DNA of 5,985 nt from positions 1-5,985 of the forward strand of contig ONRO01000403.1 in NCBI GenBank assembly GCA_900320235.1, in the 5' to 3' direction. The position numbers and the translations under genes were made by a program. The notes beneath the pieces were generated by a model. The model had not been told where the DNA came from. It searched no databases and saw nothing but the letters and a program-made list of their open reading frames with translations. The stretch's first letter is position 1; the number at the start of each line of letters is the position of its first letter. The stretch is from an uncultured Eubacteriales bacterium (GTDB taxonomy: Bacteria; Bacillota; Clostridia; Oscillospirales; Acutalibacteraceae). Of the stretch, positions 1 through 5,908 are shown piece by piece.

Positions 1-87
1 TGTTGTTGATATCTGTAATATTATTGTCATTGTTTTCATTGCCGTTGTTGTTGATATCTGTAATATTATTGTCATTGTTTTCATTGC
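1..87. repeat. 45-bp tandem repeat inside the Asn-rich linker
   Basis: Bases 1-42 are identical to 46-87, a period of 45 bp. On the minus strand this encodes two copies of the 15-residue unit NENNDNNITDINNNG (residues 310-324 and 325 onward). The period keeps the reading frame. The array is cut by the window edge and may have more copies. Complete identity, including silent positions, points to recent duplication. Confidence 0.9.
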
Positions 88-1012
88 TGACATCTGAATT
101 GTTGGCTGAGTTATTATTATTAGTCTTGTTGTTTGAGTTATTGTCTGAATTCTTATTTGAGTTTTTATTTGAATTGTTATTTGAATTATTTGTTTTATTT
201 GAGTTTGTTCTGTTATTCTTAGCCTTGTTTGCAGCCTGCTGGGCAATACGTTCTGCTTTCATCCTGGCTGCTTTTTCAGCATTGTAGTGGGCGAGTGCAT
301 TTTCAAGCTCACGCTGTCTCTGCTGGTTTTCCTTGATAGAATCCTCTTTTTCGTTTTTCTGCTTTTTGAGGTCTTCGATAAGCTTCTGATTATACTTTGA
401 AAGCTCATTGATCTTTTTCTTACTGGATTCGAGCTGTTGTTTTTCGGTTTCAATTTTGGACTTGGCATCTTTGAGTTTCTGCTGATCGTTGCTGATCACA
501 GCCATTTTGTCCTGAAGCTCTTTGATAAGCTTGTTGTCATATTCAGAAATGCTTTGAACAAGCTCCATTTTGTCAACATAGTCATTGAAATCCTTTGCCT
601 GAAGAATGATCTCAAGTGAAGAGATATCTCCGGCAGTATATATTGAACGGAGTCTTTTTCGCAGGATATCGAGCCTGTCCTTGATCTGAAGCAATTTGTC
701 ATCAATAAGAGCCTGTTTTTCGTTTATCTGTTTATTAAGCTCTTTGATTTTTGAATTGCTCTGCTGAATTTTTTTGGAGTATTCAGAGATCTGTTTCTGG
801 AGCTTTTTGCTGTACGCTTCCTTTTCGGCAATGCTCATATTAGTTGATCTGAGCTCATCCTGCATTTTTTTGTTGTCCTGTTCAAGCTGGGAATGCTGGG
901 CCTGATTTTCTGATTCATCGAAAGCCAGAGCAGTAGGCATCAGCATCATTGCAGCAGTAAGCAAGGCAGTAAAAATACAAAGACATCTTTTGATTCTGTA
1001 TTTACCAGCCAA
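1..1012 (-). CDS. Secreted coiled-coil murein hydrolase or hydrolase activator (EnvC/PcsB-like), N-terminal 337 residues only
   Basis: I translated this by hand; the frame is open from a TTG at 1012 to the left edge, so the C-terminus is missing. Residues 1-30 form a signal peptide (basic KYRIKR, hydrophobic core, ALA cleavage site before F31). Residues about 35-265 are a Lys/Glu/Gln-rich coiled coil. At 118-166 lies a segment typical of EnvC/PcsB-type N-terminal domains: RKRLRSIYTAGD, then LEIILQAKDFNDYVDKMELV, then a YDNKLIKEL tract. Residues 266-337 are an Asn-rich linker (38 of 72 are Asn). By family knowledge the coiled coil docks on the external domain of FtsX and a C-terminal catalytic or activator domain (M23, CHAP or NlpC/P60) follows; that domain is not visible, so the activity is inferred. 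TTG is chosen because an AGGAGG lies 8 nt upstream and it yields the full signal peptide; the next ATGs fall inside the hydrophobic core. It overlaps ftsX by 11 nt. Confidence 0.9.
   Translation of the reverse strand, partial: MAGKYRIKRCLCIFTALLTAAMMLMPTALAFDESENQAQHSQLEQDNKKMQDELRSTNMSIAEKEAYSKKLQKQISEYSKKIQQSNSKIKELNKQINEKQALIDDKLLQIKDRLDILRKRLRSIYTAGDISSLEIILQAKDFNDYVDKMELVQSISEYDNKLIKELQDKMAVISNDQQKLKDAKSKIETEKQQLESSKKKINELSKYNQKLIEDLKKQKNEKEDSIKENQQRQRELENALAHYNAEKAARMKAERIAQQAANKAKNNRTNSNKTNNSNNNSNKNSNKNSDNNSNNKTNNNNSANNSDVSNENNDNNITDINNNGNENNDNNITDINN
153..202. repeat. Degenerate short repeat in the Asn-rich linker
   Basis: The octamer TTATTTGA occurs at 153-160, 165-172, 177-184 and 195-202, with spacings of 12, 12 and 18 nt, all in frame. 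On the coding (minus) strand it gives the Ser-Asn-Lys-Asn / Ser-Asn-Asn-Asn type alternation. This is low-complexity coding sequence likely to expand and contract by slippage, not a separate element. Confidence 0.75.
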
Positions 1013-1913
1013 GGATCTCTCCTCCTTCCTTGCGCAGATATTTTGAAATTGAGATAAAGCCACCGAGAGCACCGATCAGAATTCCGGCACCAGAGAAGCC
1101 AAGAAGGATATTAAGCCAGATTTCACTGATCGGAATAGTTGACGTACCGACAAGAGTAATCATTTTTCCGGCGGTTTCCCTGATCGGGTTATATACGGAG
1201 ATCAGTGCAAGTGAGGCGATAAGACCGGAAATAAGACCGATTGCCATTGCCTCGATAATGAAAGGTATACGGACAAAGGTATTTGTCGCACCGACAGATT
1301 TCATTATACTGATCTCAAACCGACGTGAATACATTGTCATTTTAATAGTATTAGATATGATGAACAGTGTTACAACGCCGAGGATAAGAACTATCCAGGA
1401 GCCGACAATTGAAACGAAATAATTAAGCTTGGTAAGTGTTCTTGCGATATCGCCTCTGTCACTGACGGAAGCGACGCCTTCAACAGCTTTTATTTCTGTG
1501 ATAGTCTTCTTATAATCAGAAAGATCGCCGAGACGAACCTTGTAAACATTTCCGAGCGGATTGTCTTCGCCCTGCATACTGTCATAAAGATTACCGAGTT
1601 TTTCCTTATATTCCTTAATAGCATCGTCCTTTGAGTAATACTGACAATCGACGACATTATCAATTTTCTTGATTGTTGAACCAAGCTTTATAGCATCAAT
1701 ATCGGACATTTCATATTCAAGAAAAACATTTACCTGATTATCCTCACCTATGCTTGAAATAAGGCTTGTGACATTAATAGAAACAAGTATCGCCGCACCT
1801 GTAATAATAAGACATGAAACAAGGACAATTATTGAAGCAAGAGACATCATACGGTTTGTCCAGATATTTTTAAGACCTTCTTTTACAAGGTAGCCGCTGC
1901 TGTTAAATTTCAT
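1002..1913 (-). CDS. ftsX: Cell division ABC transporter-like membrane protein FtsX
   Basis: This 303-residue protein has the FtsX layout: a cytoplasmic N-terminus with GLKNIWTNRMMSLAS (13-27), TM1 about 24-46, a large extracytoplasmic domain about 50-165, TM2 about 167-187, TM3 about 217-240 and TM4 about 266-289. Family hallmarks are VNVFLE (61-66), NPLGNVYKVRL (118-128) in the external domain, and ISNTIKMTMYSRRFEISIMKS (186-206, here quoted as two parts: ISNTIKMTMYSRR and FEISIMKSVGAT) after TM2. By family knowledge FtsX does not transport a substrate; it passes ATP-driven movement from FtsE to an external peptidoglycan hydrolase. The next gene encodes such a coiled-coil partner. The ATG overlaps the ftsE stop (TAATG), and an AGGAGG at 1924-1929 sits 10 nt upstream inside ftsE. 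Length and fold are normal; nothing looks broken. Confidence 0.96.
   Translation of the reverse strand: MKFNSSGYLVKEGLKNIWTNRMMSLASIIVLVSCLIITGAAILVSINVTSLISSIGEDNQVNVFLEYEMSDIDAIKLGSTIKKIDNVVDCQYYSKDDAIKEYKEKLGNLYDSMQGEDNPLGNVYKVRLGDLSDYKKTITEIKAVEGVASVSDRGDIARTLTKLNYFVSIVGSWIVLILGVVTLFIISNTIKMTMYSRRFEISIMKSVGATNTFVRIPFIIEAMAIGLISGLIASLALISVYNPIRETAGKMITLVGTSTIPISEIWLNILLGFSGAGILIGALGGFISISKYLRKEGGEILGW
1020..1027 (-). promoter_or_regulatory. Ribosome binding site of the hydrolase gene, inside ftsX
   Basis: The minus strand reads AAGGAGGA here. The AGGAGG core (1021-1026) is 8 nt before the TTG at 1012. It lies in the last codons of ftsX (Lys-Glu-Gly-Gly-Glu-Ile). This site decides the TTG start and suggests that ribosomes finishing ftsX feed the next gene. 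Confidence 0.8.
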
Positions 1914-2686
1914 TATTTATCCGCCTCCTCATTATTGTTGGTATTGTTCTGCTGAGTAGAATCAGAGGGGACAGGATTATCGGAAATATCGGTGAATTCC
2001 TGGCTGATAGTATCAGTACCTGAAATTTTTTTATCTTCAGTTATTTCTCCGCTGTCGATAATAATAACTCTGCCGCCGAATGCACGGACAAGTTCATGCT
2101 CATGTGTAACGACTATGACGGTCGTGCCGGCTTTATTTATATCGATAAGGCGTTTCATGATCTCGAATGACATTTTCGGGTCGATATTACCGGTCGGTTC
2201 GTCTGCAATAAGAAGACCCGGTTTATTGACCAGAGCTCTTGCAAGGCTTACACGCTGCTGTTCGCCGCCCGAAAGCTCATTCGGTCGGCATTTTTCTTTG
2301 CCATCAAGTCCGACAACTGATATTACGCTTTTAACGCGCTTGCGGATCAATCTTTCAGGCGCACCGATAGCTCTCATAGCAAAAGCAATATTGTCATATA
2401 CATTCATTTTATCAATCAGTCTGAAATCCTGAAAAACAATTCCCATTGTTCTGCGAAGATAGGGGACCTTGTTTCTTTTGATTTTCATAAGATTATAGCC
2501 GTTTACTTCAATTTTACCGAAAGTAGGAGTTTCCTCATGAATGAGCAGTTTAAGAAAAGTACTTTTACCTGCACCCGAGGAGCCGACGATAAAAACGAAT
2601 TCACCCTGTTCGATATCAAGGCTGATATTTTTCAAGGCTTCAGTTCCGTTGGAATAAACCTTTGAAACATTTTTCAGATGTATCAT
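1913..2686 (-). CDS. ftsE: Cell division ATP-binding protein FtsE
   Basis: This 257-residue ABC ATPase has every motif intact: Walker A GSSGAGKST (35-43), Q-loop Q86 in VFQDFRL, signature LSGGEQQ (138-144), Walker B LLIADEP (158-164), D-loop GNID (166-169) and switch His195 in VVTHEHEL. The sequence around Q86 (RRTMGIVFQDFRLI) and its position before ftsX identify it as FtsE and not a generic ABC subunit. It powers FtsX at the division septum from the cytoplasmic face. From about residue 224 it has a polar tail rich in Asn, Thr, Ser, Asp and Gln (NPVPSDSTQQNNTNNNEEAD), longer than the usual FtsE of about 220-230 residues; its role is unknown. The end of that tail also holds the ftsX ribosome binding site. 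The ATG at 2686 is preceded by AGGAAG with a 9-nt gap. It is the first gene of the operon, behind the promoter at 2788-2816. Confidence 0.97.
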   Translation of the reverse strand: MIHLKNVSKVYSNGTEALKNISLDIEQGEFVFIVGSSGAGKSTFLKLLIHEETPTFGKIEVNGYNLMKIKRNKVPYLRRTMGIVFQDFRLIDKMNVYDNIAFAMRAIGAPERLIRKRVKSVISVVGLDGKEKCRPNELSGGEQQRVSLARALVNKPGLLIADEPTGNIDPKMSFEIMKRLIDINKAGTTVIVVTHEHELVRAFGGRVIIIDSGEITEDKKISGTDTISQEFTDISDNPVPSDSTQQNNTNNNEEADK

Positions 2687-2702
2687 AAGATAACGCTTCC
2701 TT

Positions 2703-2756
2703 TAATGCTCTTTTTTTCATTTGCCGCAAAAGCATTATTCCTGATAACGGGAATAA
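2703..2756 (-). other. Possible alternative hairpins in the ftsE leader
   Basis: Two short inverted repeats share bases. TTATTCC (2735-2741) pairs with GGAATAA (2750-2756). TAATGCT (2703-2709) pairs with AGCATTA (2731-2737). They overlap at 2735-2737, so both cannot form fully in one RNA. The second stem ends just before the AGGAAG ribosome binding site (2695-2700). The arms are only 7 bp and the region is A/T-rich, so this may be chance. Confidence 0.3.
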
Positions 2757-2787
2757 GCTGTATTGCGTCAATTCTGCATACATTTTA

Positions 2788-2816
2788 ATTATATAATATA
2801 TTCTTTGCTTCGTCAA
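2788..2816 (-). promoter_or_regulatory. Promoter of the ftsE-ftsX-hydrolase operon
   Basis: On the minus strand, TTGACG (2811-2816) is followed by a 17-nt spacer and TATAAT (2788-2793): a near-perfect housekeeping sigma-factor promoter. A- and T-tracts upstream (about 2817-2860) could serve as an UP element. Transcription should start near 2781, leaving a leader of about 95 nt before the ftsE ATG. A second TTGACG at 2766-2771 has no good -10 box at the right distance. Confidence 0.85.
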
Positions 2817-2896
2817 ATAAAAACAATAAATTTAAAGATTTTAACAAAATTAAAGCCATGACAGTAGCTTCTTCGATGTTTATGCACATAGTTAAT

Positions 2897-2927
2897 AAAA
2901 AAGCGTCCGCCTTTTTCCGGCGGACGC
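2897..2927 (-). terminator. Intrinsic terminator of the CdaR-type regulator gene
   Basis: Perfect 9-bp arms GCGTCCGCC (2903-2911) and GGCGGACGC (2919-2927) enclose a 7-nt loop. On the minus strand the stem is followed by six T residues (2902-2897). It begins 16 nt after the regulator stop codon at 2944. It separates that gene from the ftsE promoter about 80 nt further on. Confidence 0.93.
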
Positions 2928-2943
2928 AGATGTGGATAAATTA

Positions 2944-4029
2944 TCAGTATTTAATCGGGTTAGAGGAAAGATACTTTTTGACCATAAGAGCTACCTTGAA
3001 TATGATAGCATCTTCAAATTCTCTCAGATCAAGACCTGTAAGCTTTTTGATTTTTTCAAGTCTGTAAACGAGGGTGTTTCTGTGGACAAAAAGTTTTCTT
3101 GAAGTTTCGGAAACGTTGAGGTTGTTTTCAAAGAAACGCTGTATTGTAAAGAGAGTTTCCTGATCGAGAGATTCGATAGAGCCTCTTTTGAACACTTCCT
3201 TAAGGAACATATCGCAGAGTGTTGTCGGGAGCTGATAGATAAGTCTTGCAATACCGAGTTTATCATAGCTTACGATAGAGCGTTCTGTATCAAATACCTT
3301 TCCGACTTCAAGAGCGACCTGAGCTTCCTTGAAGGAACGTGCAAGATCCTTGATACCTGTCACAGGAGTACCGATACCGATTACGCAGTGAGTATAGAAT
3401 TCCCCGGAAAGTGTATCGACAATTGAGCTTGCAAGTTTTTCAAGATCCTTTGAATCGATATCCTGTTTGATTTCCTTGACAAGAGCGATATCAGTTTCAT
3501 TGATATTGATAACAAAATCCTTAGCCTTGTCAGGGAAGAGATTCTGAATAACATCATAAGCCGAAATATCAGTTTTTGCAGCAATTTTAATAAGCATGCA
3601 GACTCTTGTGACATCGGAGTTGAATTTAAGCTCTCTTGCCTTAAGGTAGATATCACCGGGCAGGATATTATCGAGGATAACATTTTTAATAAAGTTTCCT
3701 CTGTCATATTTTTCATCATAATACTGCTTGATGCTTCCGAGAGAAATCGAAAGAATAGCTGCATATTTCTGAGCAGCATAGTCATTTCCGGCAACAAAAA
3801 CAGCATATTCGCTTCTTGGTTTGCTGCCAAAGGACTTATATGTATATCCGTTAAGAACGAAGGGTGCAGCAGAGGTAAGCATTTCCGAAGTGATATGCTC
3901 ATTGACCTCACCAATCTTGCCAAGCTCACTGCAGGCAATGACAACTGAAGTTTCATCGATAACGCCGATAGTTCTGTCGATTGCGTCCTTCATCTGATGG
4001 ATAACACCCTGAAACAATCTGTTAGACAT
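2944..4029 (-). CDS. CdaR/PucR-family transcriptional regulator
   Basis: This is a 361-residue protein from the ATG at 4029. Three parts are visible: an N-terminal region (about 1-105) resembling the sugar-diacid recognition domain (MKDAIDRTIGVIDETSVVIA then SELGKIGEVNEHIT); a middle region (about 125-250) like the degenerate GGDEF-like domain of CdaR proteins (VTRVCMLIKIA, later CVIGIGTPV and SFKEAQVALEVG); and a C-terminal PucR-type helix-turn-helix (about 290-352) with NVSETSRKLFVHRNTLVYRL and KKLTGLDLREFEDA. It should be a cytoplasmic DNA-binding regulator; the ligand is unknown and no sugar-acid genes are in view. A GTG at 4044 extends the frame, but AGGGAA (4036-4041) sits 6 nt before the ATG and nothing suitable precedes the GTG, so the ATG is preferred. 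It has its own promoter and terminator. An inverted repeat at its promoter suggests autoregulation. Confidence 0.9.
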   Translation of the reverse strand: MSNRLFQGVIHQMKDAIDRTIGVIDETSVVIACSELGKIGEVNEHITSEMLTSAAPFVLNGYTYKSFGSKPRSEYAVFVAGNDYAAQKYAAILSISLGSIKQYYDEKYDRGNFIKNVILDNILPGDIYLKARELKFNSDVTRVCMLIKIAAKTDISAYDVIQNLFPDKAKDFVININETDIALVKEIKQDIDSKDLEKLASSIVDTLSGEFYTHCVIGIGTPVTGIKDLARSFKEAQVALEVGKVFDTERSIVSYDKLGIARLIYQLPTTLCDMFLKEVFKRGSIESLDQETLFTIQRFFENNLNVSETSRKLFVHRNTLVYRLEKIKKLTGLDLREFEDAIIFKVALMVKKYLSSNPIKY

Positions 4030-4078
4030 TTTTTGTTCCCTCACTTTGTTATAGTAATAATATTATTTAGTTCCGATT

Positions 4079-4105
4079 ATTATAGAATACTGCTTAATTG
4101 TGCAA
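4079..4105 (-). promoter_or_regulatory. Probable promoter of the CdaR-type regulator
   Basis: The minus strand has a perfect -10 box TATAAT (4079-4084). The -35 is either TTGCAC (4100-4105) with a short 15-nt spacer or TTTTGC (4102-4107) with 17 nt. Transcription would start near 4072, giving a leader of about 43 nt. The -10 box is convincing, the -35 less so, which would fit an activated or regulated promoter. Confidence 0.6.
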
Positions 4106-4119
4106 AATGACACAGTATT
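4086..4119. promoter_or_regulatory. Candidate operator: inverted repeat around the -35 box
   Basis: AATACTG (4086-4092) and CAGTATT (4113-4119) are perfect inverted copies 20 nt apart. One half lies between the -10 and -35 boxes and the other just upstream of the -35. The placement suits a dimeric regulator, possibly the product of this gene. Arms of 7 bp in A/T-rich DNA can arise by chance. Confidence 0.35.
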
Positions 4120-4220
4120 AATATCCCTATATACATTTTACACAAATAAATCCAAAATTGCAACTGTTTTATCGAAATTTTATTATTTTTTATTGAATAA
4201 ATTATGGAAGATTACGAAAC

Positions 4221-4293
4221 GCAGGATAATAATAATAAAATAAATCTTTATAAGAAAATCTTTTGTTATTTTAATGCAACCGTATTATCCTGC
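4221..4293. repeat. Inverted repeat, possible structured element or mini-element
   Basis: GCAGGATAATA (4221-4231) and TATTATCCTGC (4283-4293) are perfect 11-bp inverted copies. Inside them, TAAAATAA (4236-4243) pairs with TTATTTTA (4266-4273), and TCTT (4245-4248) with AAGA (4252-4255). The whole 73 nt could fold into an interrupted hairpin. There is no U-tract on the minus strand, so it is not a standard terminator for the upstream gene. No target-site duplication is evident. Confidence 0.5.
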
Positions 4294-4298
4294 ATTCT

Positions 4299-4379
4299 AT
4301 GAGCTTTATTCAGAACGGCTTTTCAAAGGAGCAGTATGTGAAATATCAGTGGAATAATGATATGCAGTCAGCATAAACA
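4299..4379 (+). other. Short open frame, possible remnant of a lost gene
   Basis: An ATG at 4299 opens 26 codons, including the stop, that encode MSFIQNGFSKEQYVKYQWNN and five more residues. The composition looks protein-like, unlike a typical A/T-rich chance frame. There is no ribosome binding site or promoter, and the frame is closed just upstream. An overlapping frame from 4274 (MQPYYPAFYELYSE start) also looks protein-like. I do not recognise either; a decayed fragment with a frameshift or a chance frame are both possible. Confidence 0.15.
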
Positions 4380-4395
4380 AGTACTGATAGCGGTG

Positions 4396-5715
4396 TTATT
4401 TCGCCGGACAGGGAGTGCTGATCCTGCACACGCTGAGAAGCTTCCACATGCTCAGAGTTACATTTACAAGCTCACCTAAAAGAATGAGCGCTGCTGCACC
4501 TGCCGCACCGAAAAGCGGAACAAGCGTCAGCGCCATAATAATTCTCAGAACAGATTCTATCATATTAATCCGGAAATAGCTTTTCTGACAGTCAAGTCCT
4601 TTGAGCATGCCATCGGCGATACTGTCGAGAAAAGACAGCGGAATCAGCAGTGCAAGTACACGCATAAAAAAGCCTGCCCGTTGCGGATAACCCAAAAGTC
4701 CGGCAAGCTCATACGGAAAAATAAGAAACGGCAGCATTGCGATCAAAGAGTAAATCAAAGCGGCTCTGATAAGCCTGTGTGACATATGTGCAATACTGTT
4801 TTTCTGACCGAGCTTTCTTGCGCCGGACATTTCGGGGACAATAAGCTGAGAAGCCGGTATAATAAAAACTGACGGGAACATTATCCATGGAAGAGCCATC
4901 CCGCTTATGATCCCGTAATCTGCCATTGCCTGACCGCCATGAGATGCAGCCCTGATCAGACCAGCCGGAATAAGACAGTTTTCGATAAGCGACAGGGCAC
5001 TTCTCAGAGTGGAGCTTGCAGTACAGGGAAGGAGAACAGGAAGTGCAGCAGAAAAAAGTCCTTGCATTTTTACAGGTCTGAGGTTATTTCTTTTATCAAT
5101 GAAAAGGAGTGCTGCGCTGTAAAAAAAGGAAATGATCTCTGCACAGCAGGTTGCAGCAGCGGCACAAAAAAGAGGTGAAATGCCGAGTTTGTATGAATAA
5201 GGACAGATAAAAAGAAAAACGGCTATTTCCGCAAGCTGTTCAATAAGCTGTTCGATTGAATTACGGAGGATTTTTCTTTTTGCAGTGAAATATCCCCTCA
5301 TTGACGATGAGAAGGCTGCAAACGGAAGGGAAAGGGCAAGTATTCTGACAGCATTTGCAGCGCCGCCGCTGAAGAGATCTCCGGGCAGAAAAAAAGAAGT
5401 GCAAAGCATAAGCAGTCCTGCTGCAGTTCCGAGAAGAAAGGAAAAGCCGGCTGCCCTGTCACGGACAAAGCAGGCCTGAGCATCTTTTCTGCAGGCAAAG
5501 AGATCACCGGCAATTCTTGTCACAGTAATACCTGTTCCGGATGTGGATGTCAGAAGAAACAGAGCATAGACGCATAGTACCAGTCTGAATCTTCCGAGCA
5601 TTTCAGCCCCCATTATTCCGGCAGTTTTTACTGCAAATAACATACCGATACAGCGTATCAGTAAAGCTGAAAAGGACATTATCATTACGTTTTTGATGAA
5701 TAGTTTTTTTCTCAT
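4396..5715 (-). CDS. SpoVB/MviN-like polysaccharide (lipid-linked) flippase, MOP superfamily
   Basis: This 439-residue protein is almost wholly hydrophobic, with roughly 12 membrane segments. It fits the polysaccharide-biosynthesis/SpoVB branch of the MOP exporters: the N-terminus KNVMIMSFSALLIRCIGMLF (9-28), the loop RGYFTAKRKI (140-149) followed by QLIEQ (156-160), and a central GMALPWIMFPSVFIIPASQL segment. Relatives flip lipid-linked sugars or cell-wall precursors across the membrane, and SpoVB itself acts in spore cortex synthesis; the substrate here is unknown. It is shorter than typical SpoVB (about 500 or more residues). ATG 5715 is chosen because GAGGG (5721-5725) lies 5 nt upstream. 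An in-frame ATG at 5727 would add four residues but has no ribosome binding site. The gene is Ala- and Cys-rich and appears more GC-rich than its neighbours. It stands alone here, with no clear promoter or terminator. Confidence 0.85.
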   Translation of the reverse strand: MRKKLFIKNVMIMSFSALLIRCIGMLFAVKTAGIMGAEMLGRFRLVLCVYALFLLTSTSGTGITVTRIAGDLFACRKDAQACFVRDRAAGFSFLLGTAAGLLMLCTSFFLPGDLFSGGAANAVRILALSLPFAAFSSSMRGYFTAKRKILRNSIEQLIEQLAEIAVFLFICPYSYKLGISPLFCAAAATCCAEIISFFYSAALLFIDKRNNLRPVKMQGLFSAALPVLLPCTASSTLRSALSLIENCLIPAGLIRAASHGGQAMADYGIISGMALPWIMFPSVFIIPASQLIVPEMSGARKLGQKNSIAHMSHRLIRAALIYSLIAMLPFLIFPYELAGLLGYPQRAGFFMRVLALLIPLSFLDSIADGMLKGLDCQKSYFRINMIESVLRIIMALTLVPLFGAAGAAALILLGELVNVTLSMWKLLSVCRISTPCPAK

Positions 5716-5776
5716 ATATTCCCTCATCTGACCGGTTCAAAACGTATCCGGATAATAAATAATGATGTTTGTGCAG

Positions 5777-5851
5777 AATGATTCCGGGAGTTTTGAAGCA
5801 GCAATTAATATCAGCAGTTCAGGCAAAAAAGCAGTACGGTGCGGAGTAAAA
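5777..5851. repeat. Imperfect direct repeat, copy 1
   Basis: This copy matches 5909-5985 with a 132-nt offset through the core. It shares the 18-nt core AATATCAGCAGTTCAGGC (5807-5824) and the ends ATTC-GGG-GTTTT and GGAGTAAAA. Differences are mostly single bases plus small insertions after the core. Confidence 0.85.
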
Positions 5852-5884
5852 CTTTTTCAGGTAATAAAAGCCGTGAATCGCGCC

Positions 5885-5901
5885 ACCGGCGGCACGCCGG
5901 T
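5885..5901. repeat. Small GC-rich hairpin between the repeat copies
   Basis: ACCGGCG (5885-5891) and CGCCGGT (5895-5901) are perfect 7-bp arms around a GCA triloop. The GC content contrasts with the A/T-rich surroundings. No clean U-tract follows directly on either strand, so it is not a standard terminator. Confidence 0.65.
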
Positions 5902-5908
5902 TCGTGTA

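Larger units (their letters stand above)
4106..4395. other. A/T-rich spacer without a convincing gene
   Basis: With the leader of the regulator gene, this makes about 366 nt between two coding regions. It holds an 11-bp inverted repeat (4221-4293) and two short overlapping plus-strand frames (4274-4360 and 4299-4379) that lack ribosome binding sites. I see no clear terminator for the upstream flippase gene, so some read-through toward the regulator is possible. Confidence 0.6.

Noticed and set aside
3..287. Leucine-rich plus-strand open frame of 94 codons
   Set aside because: It is the antisense of the Asn-rich linker: Asn codons read as Leu/Val/Ile codons on the other strand. It has no ribosome binding site.
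1030..1422. Plus-strand open frame of 130 codons opposite ftsX
   Set aside because: It lies wholly antisense to a gene with clear family hallmarks and shows no domain or ribosome binding site.
1992..2432. Plus-strand open frame of 146 codons opposite ftsE
   Set aside because: It is antisense to the conserved ATPase motifs of ftsE, and its length follows from the codon bias of that gene.
2766..2771. Second -35 box (TTGACG) for ftsE
   Set aside because: The sequence at the proper distance (GTTATC) is a poor -10 box, while the upstream promoter at 2788-2816 is close to consensus.
3381..3956. Minus-strand 191-codon frame within the regulator gene
   Set aside because: It is a shifted frame of the CdaR-type gene, Leu/Ser/Ile-rich, without recognisable domains.
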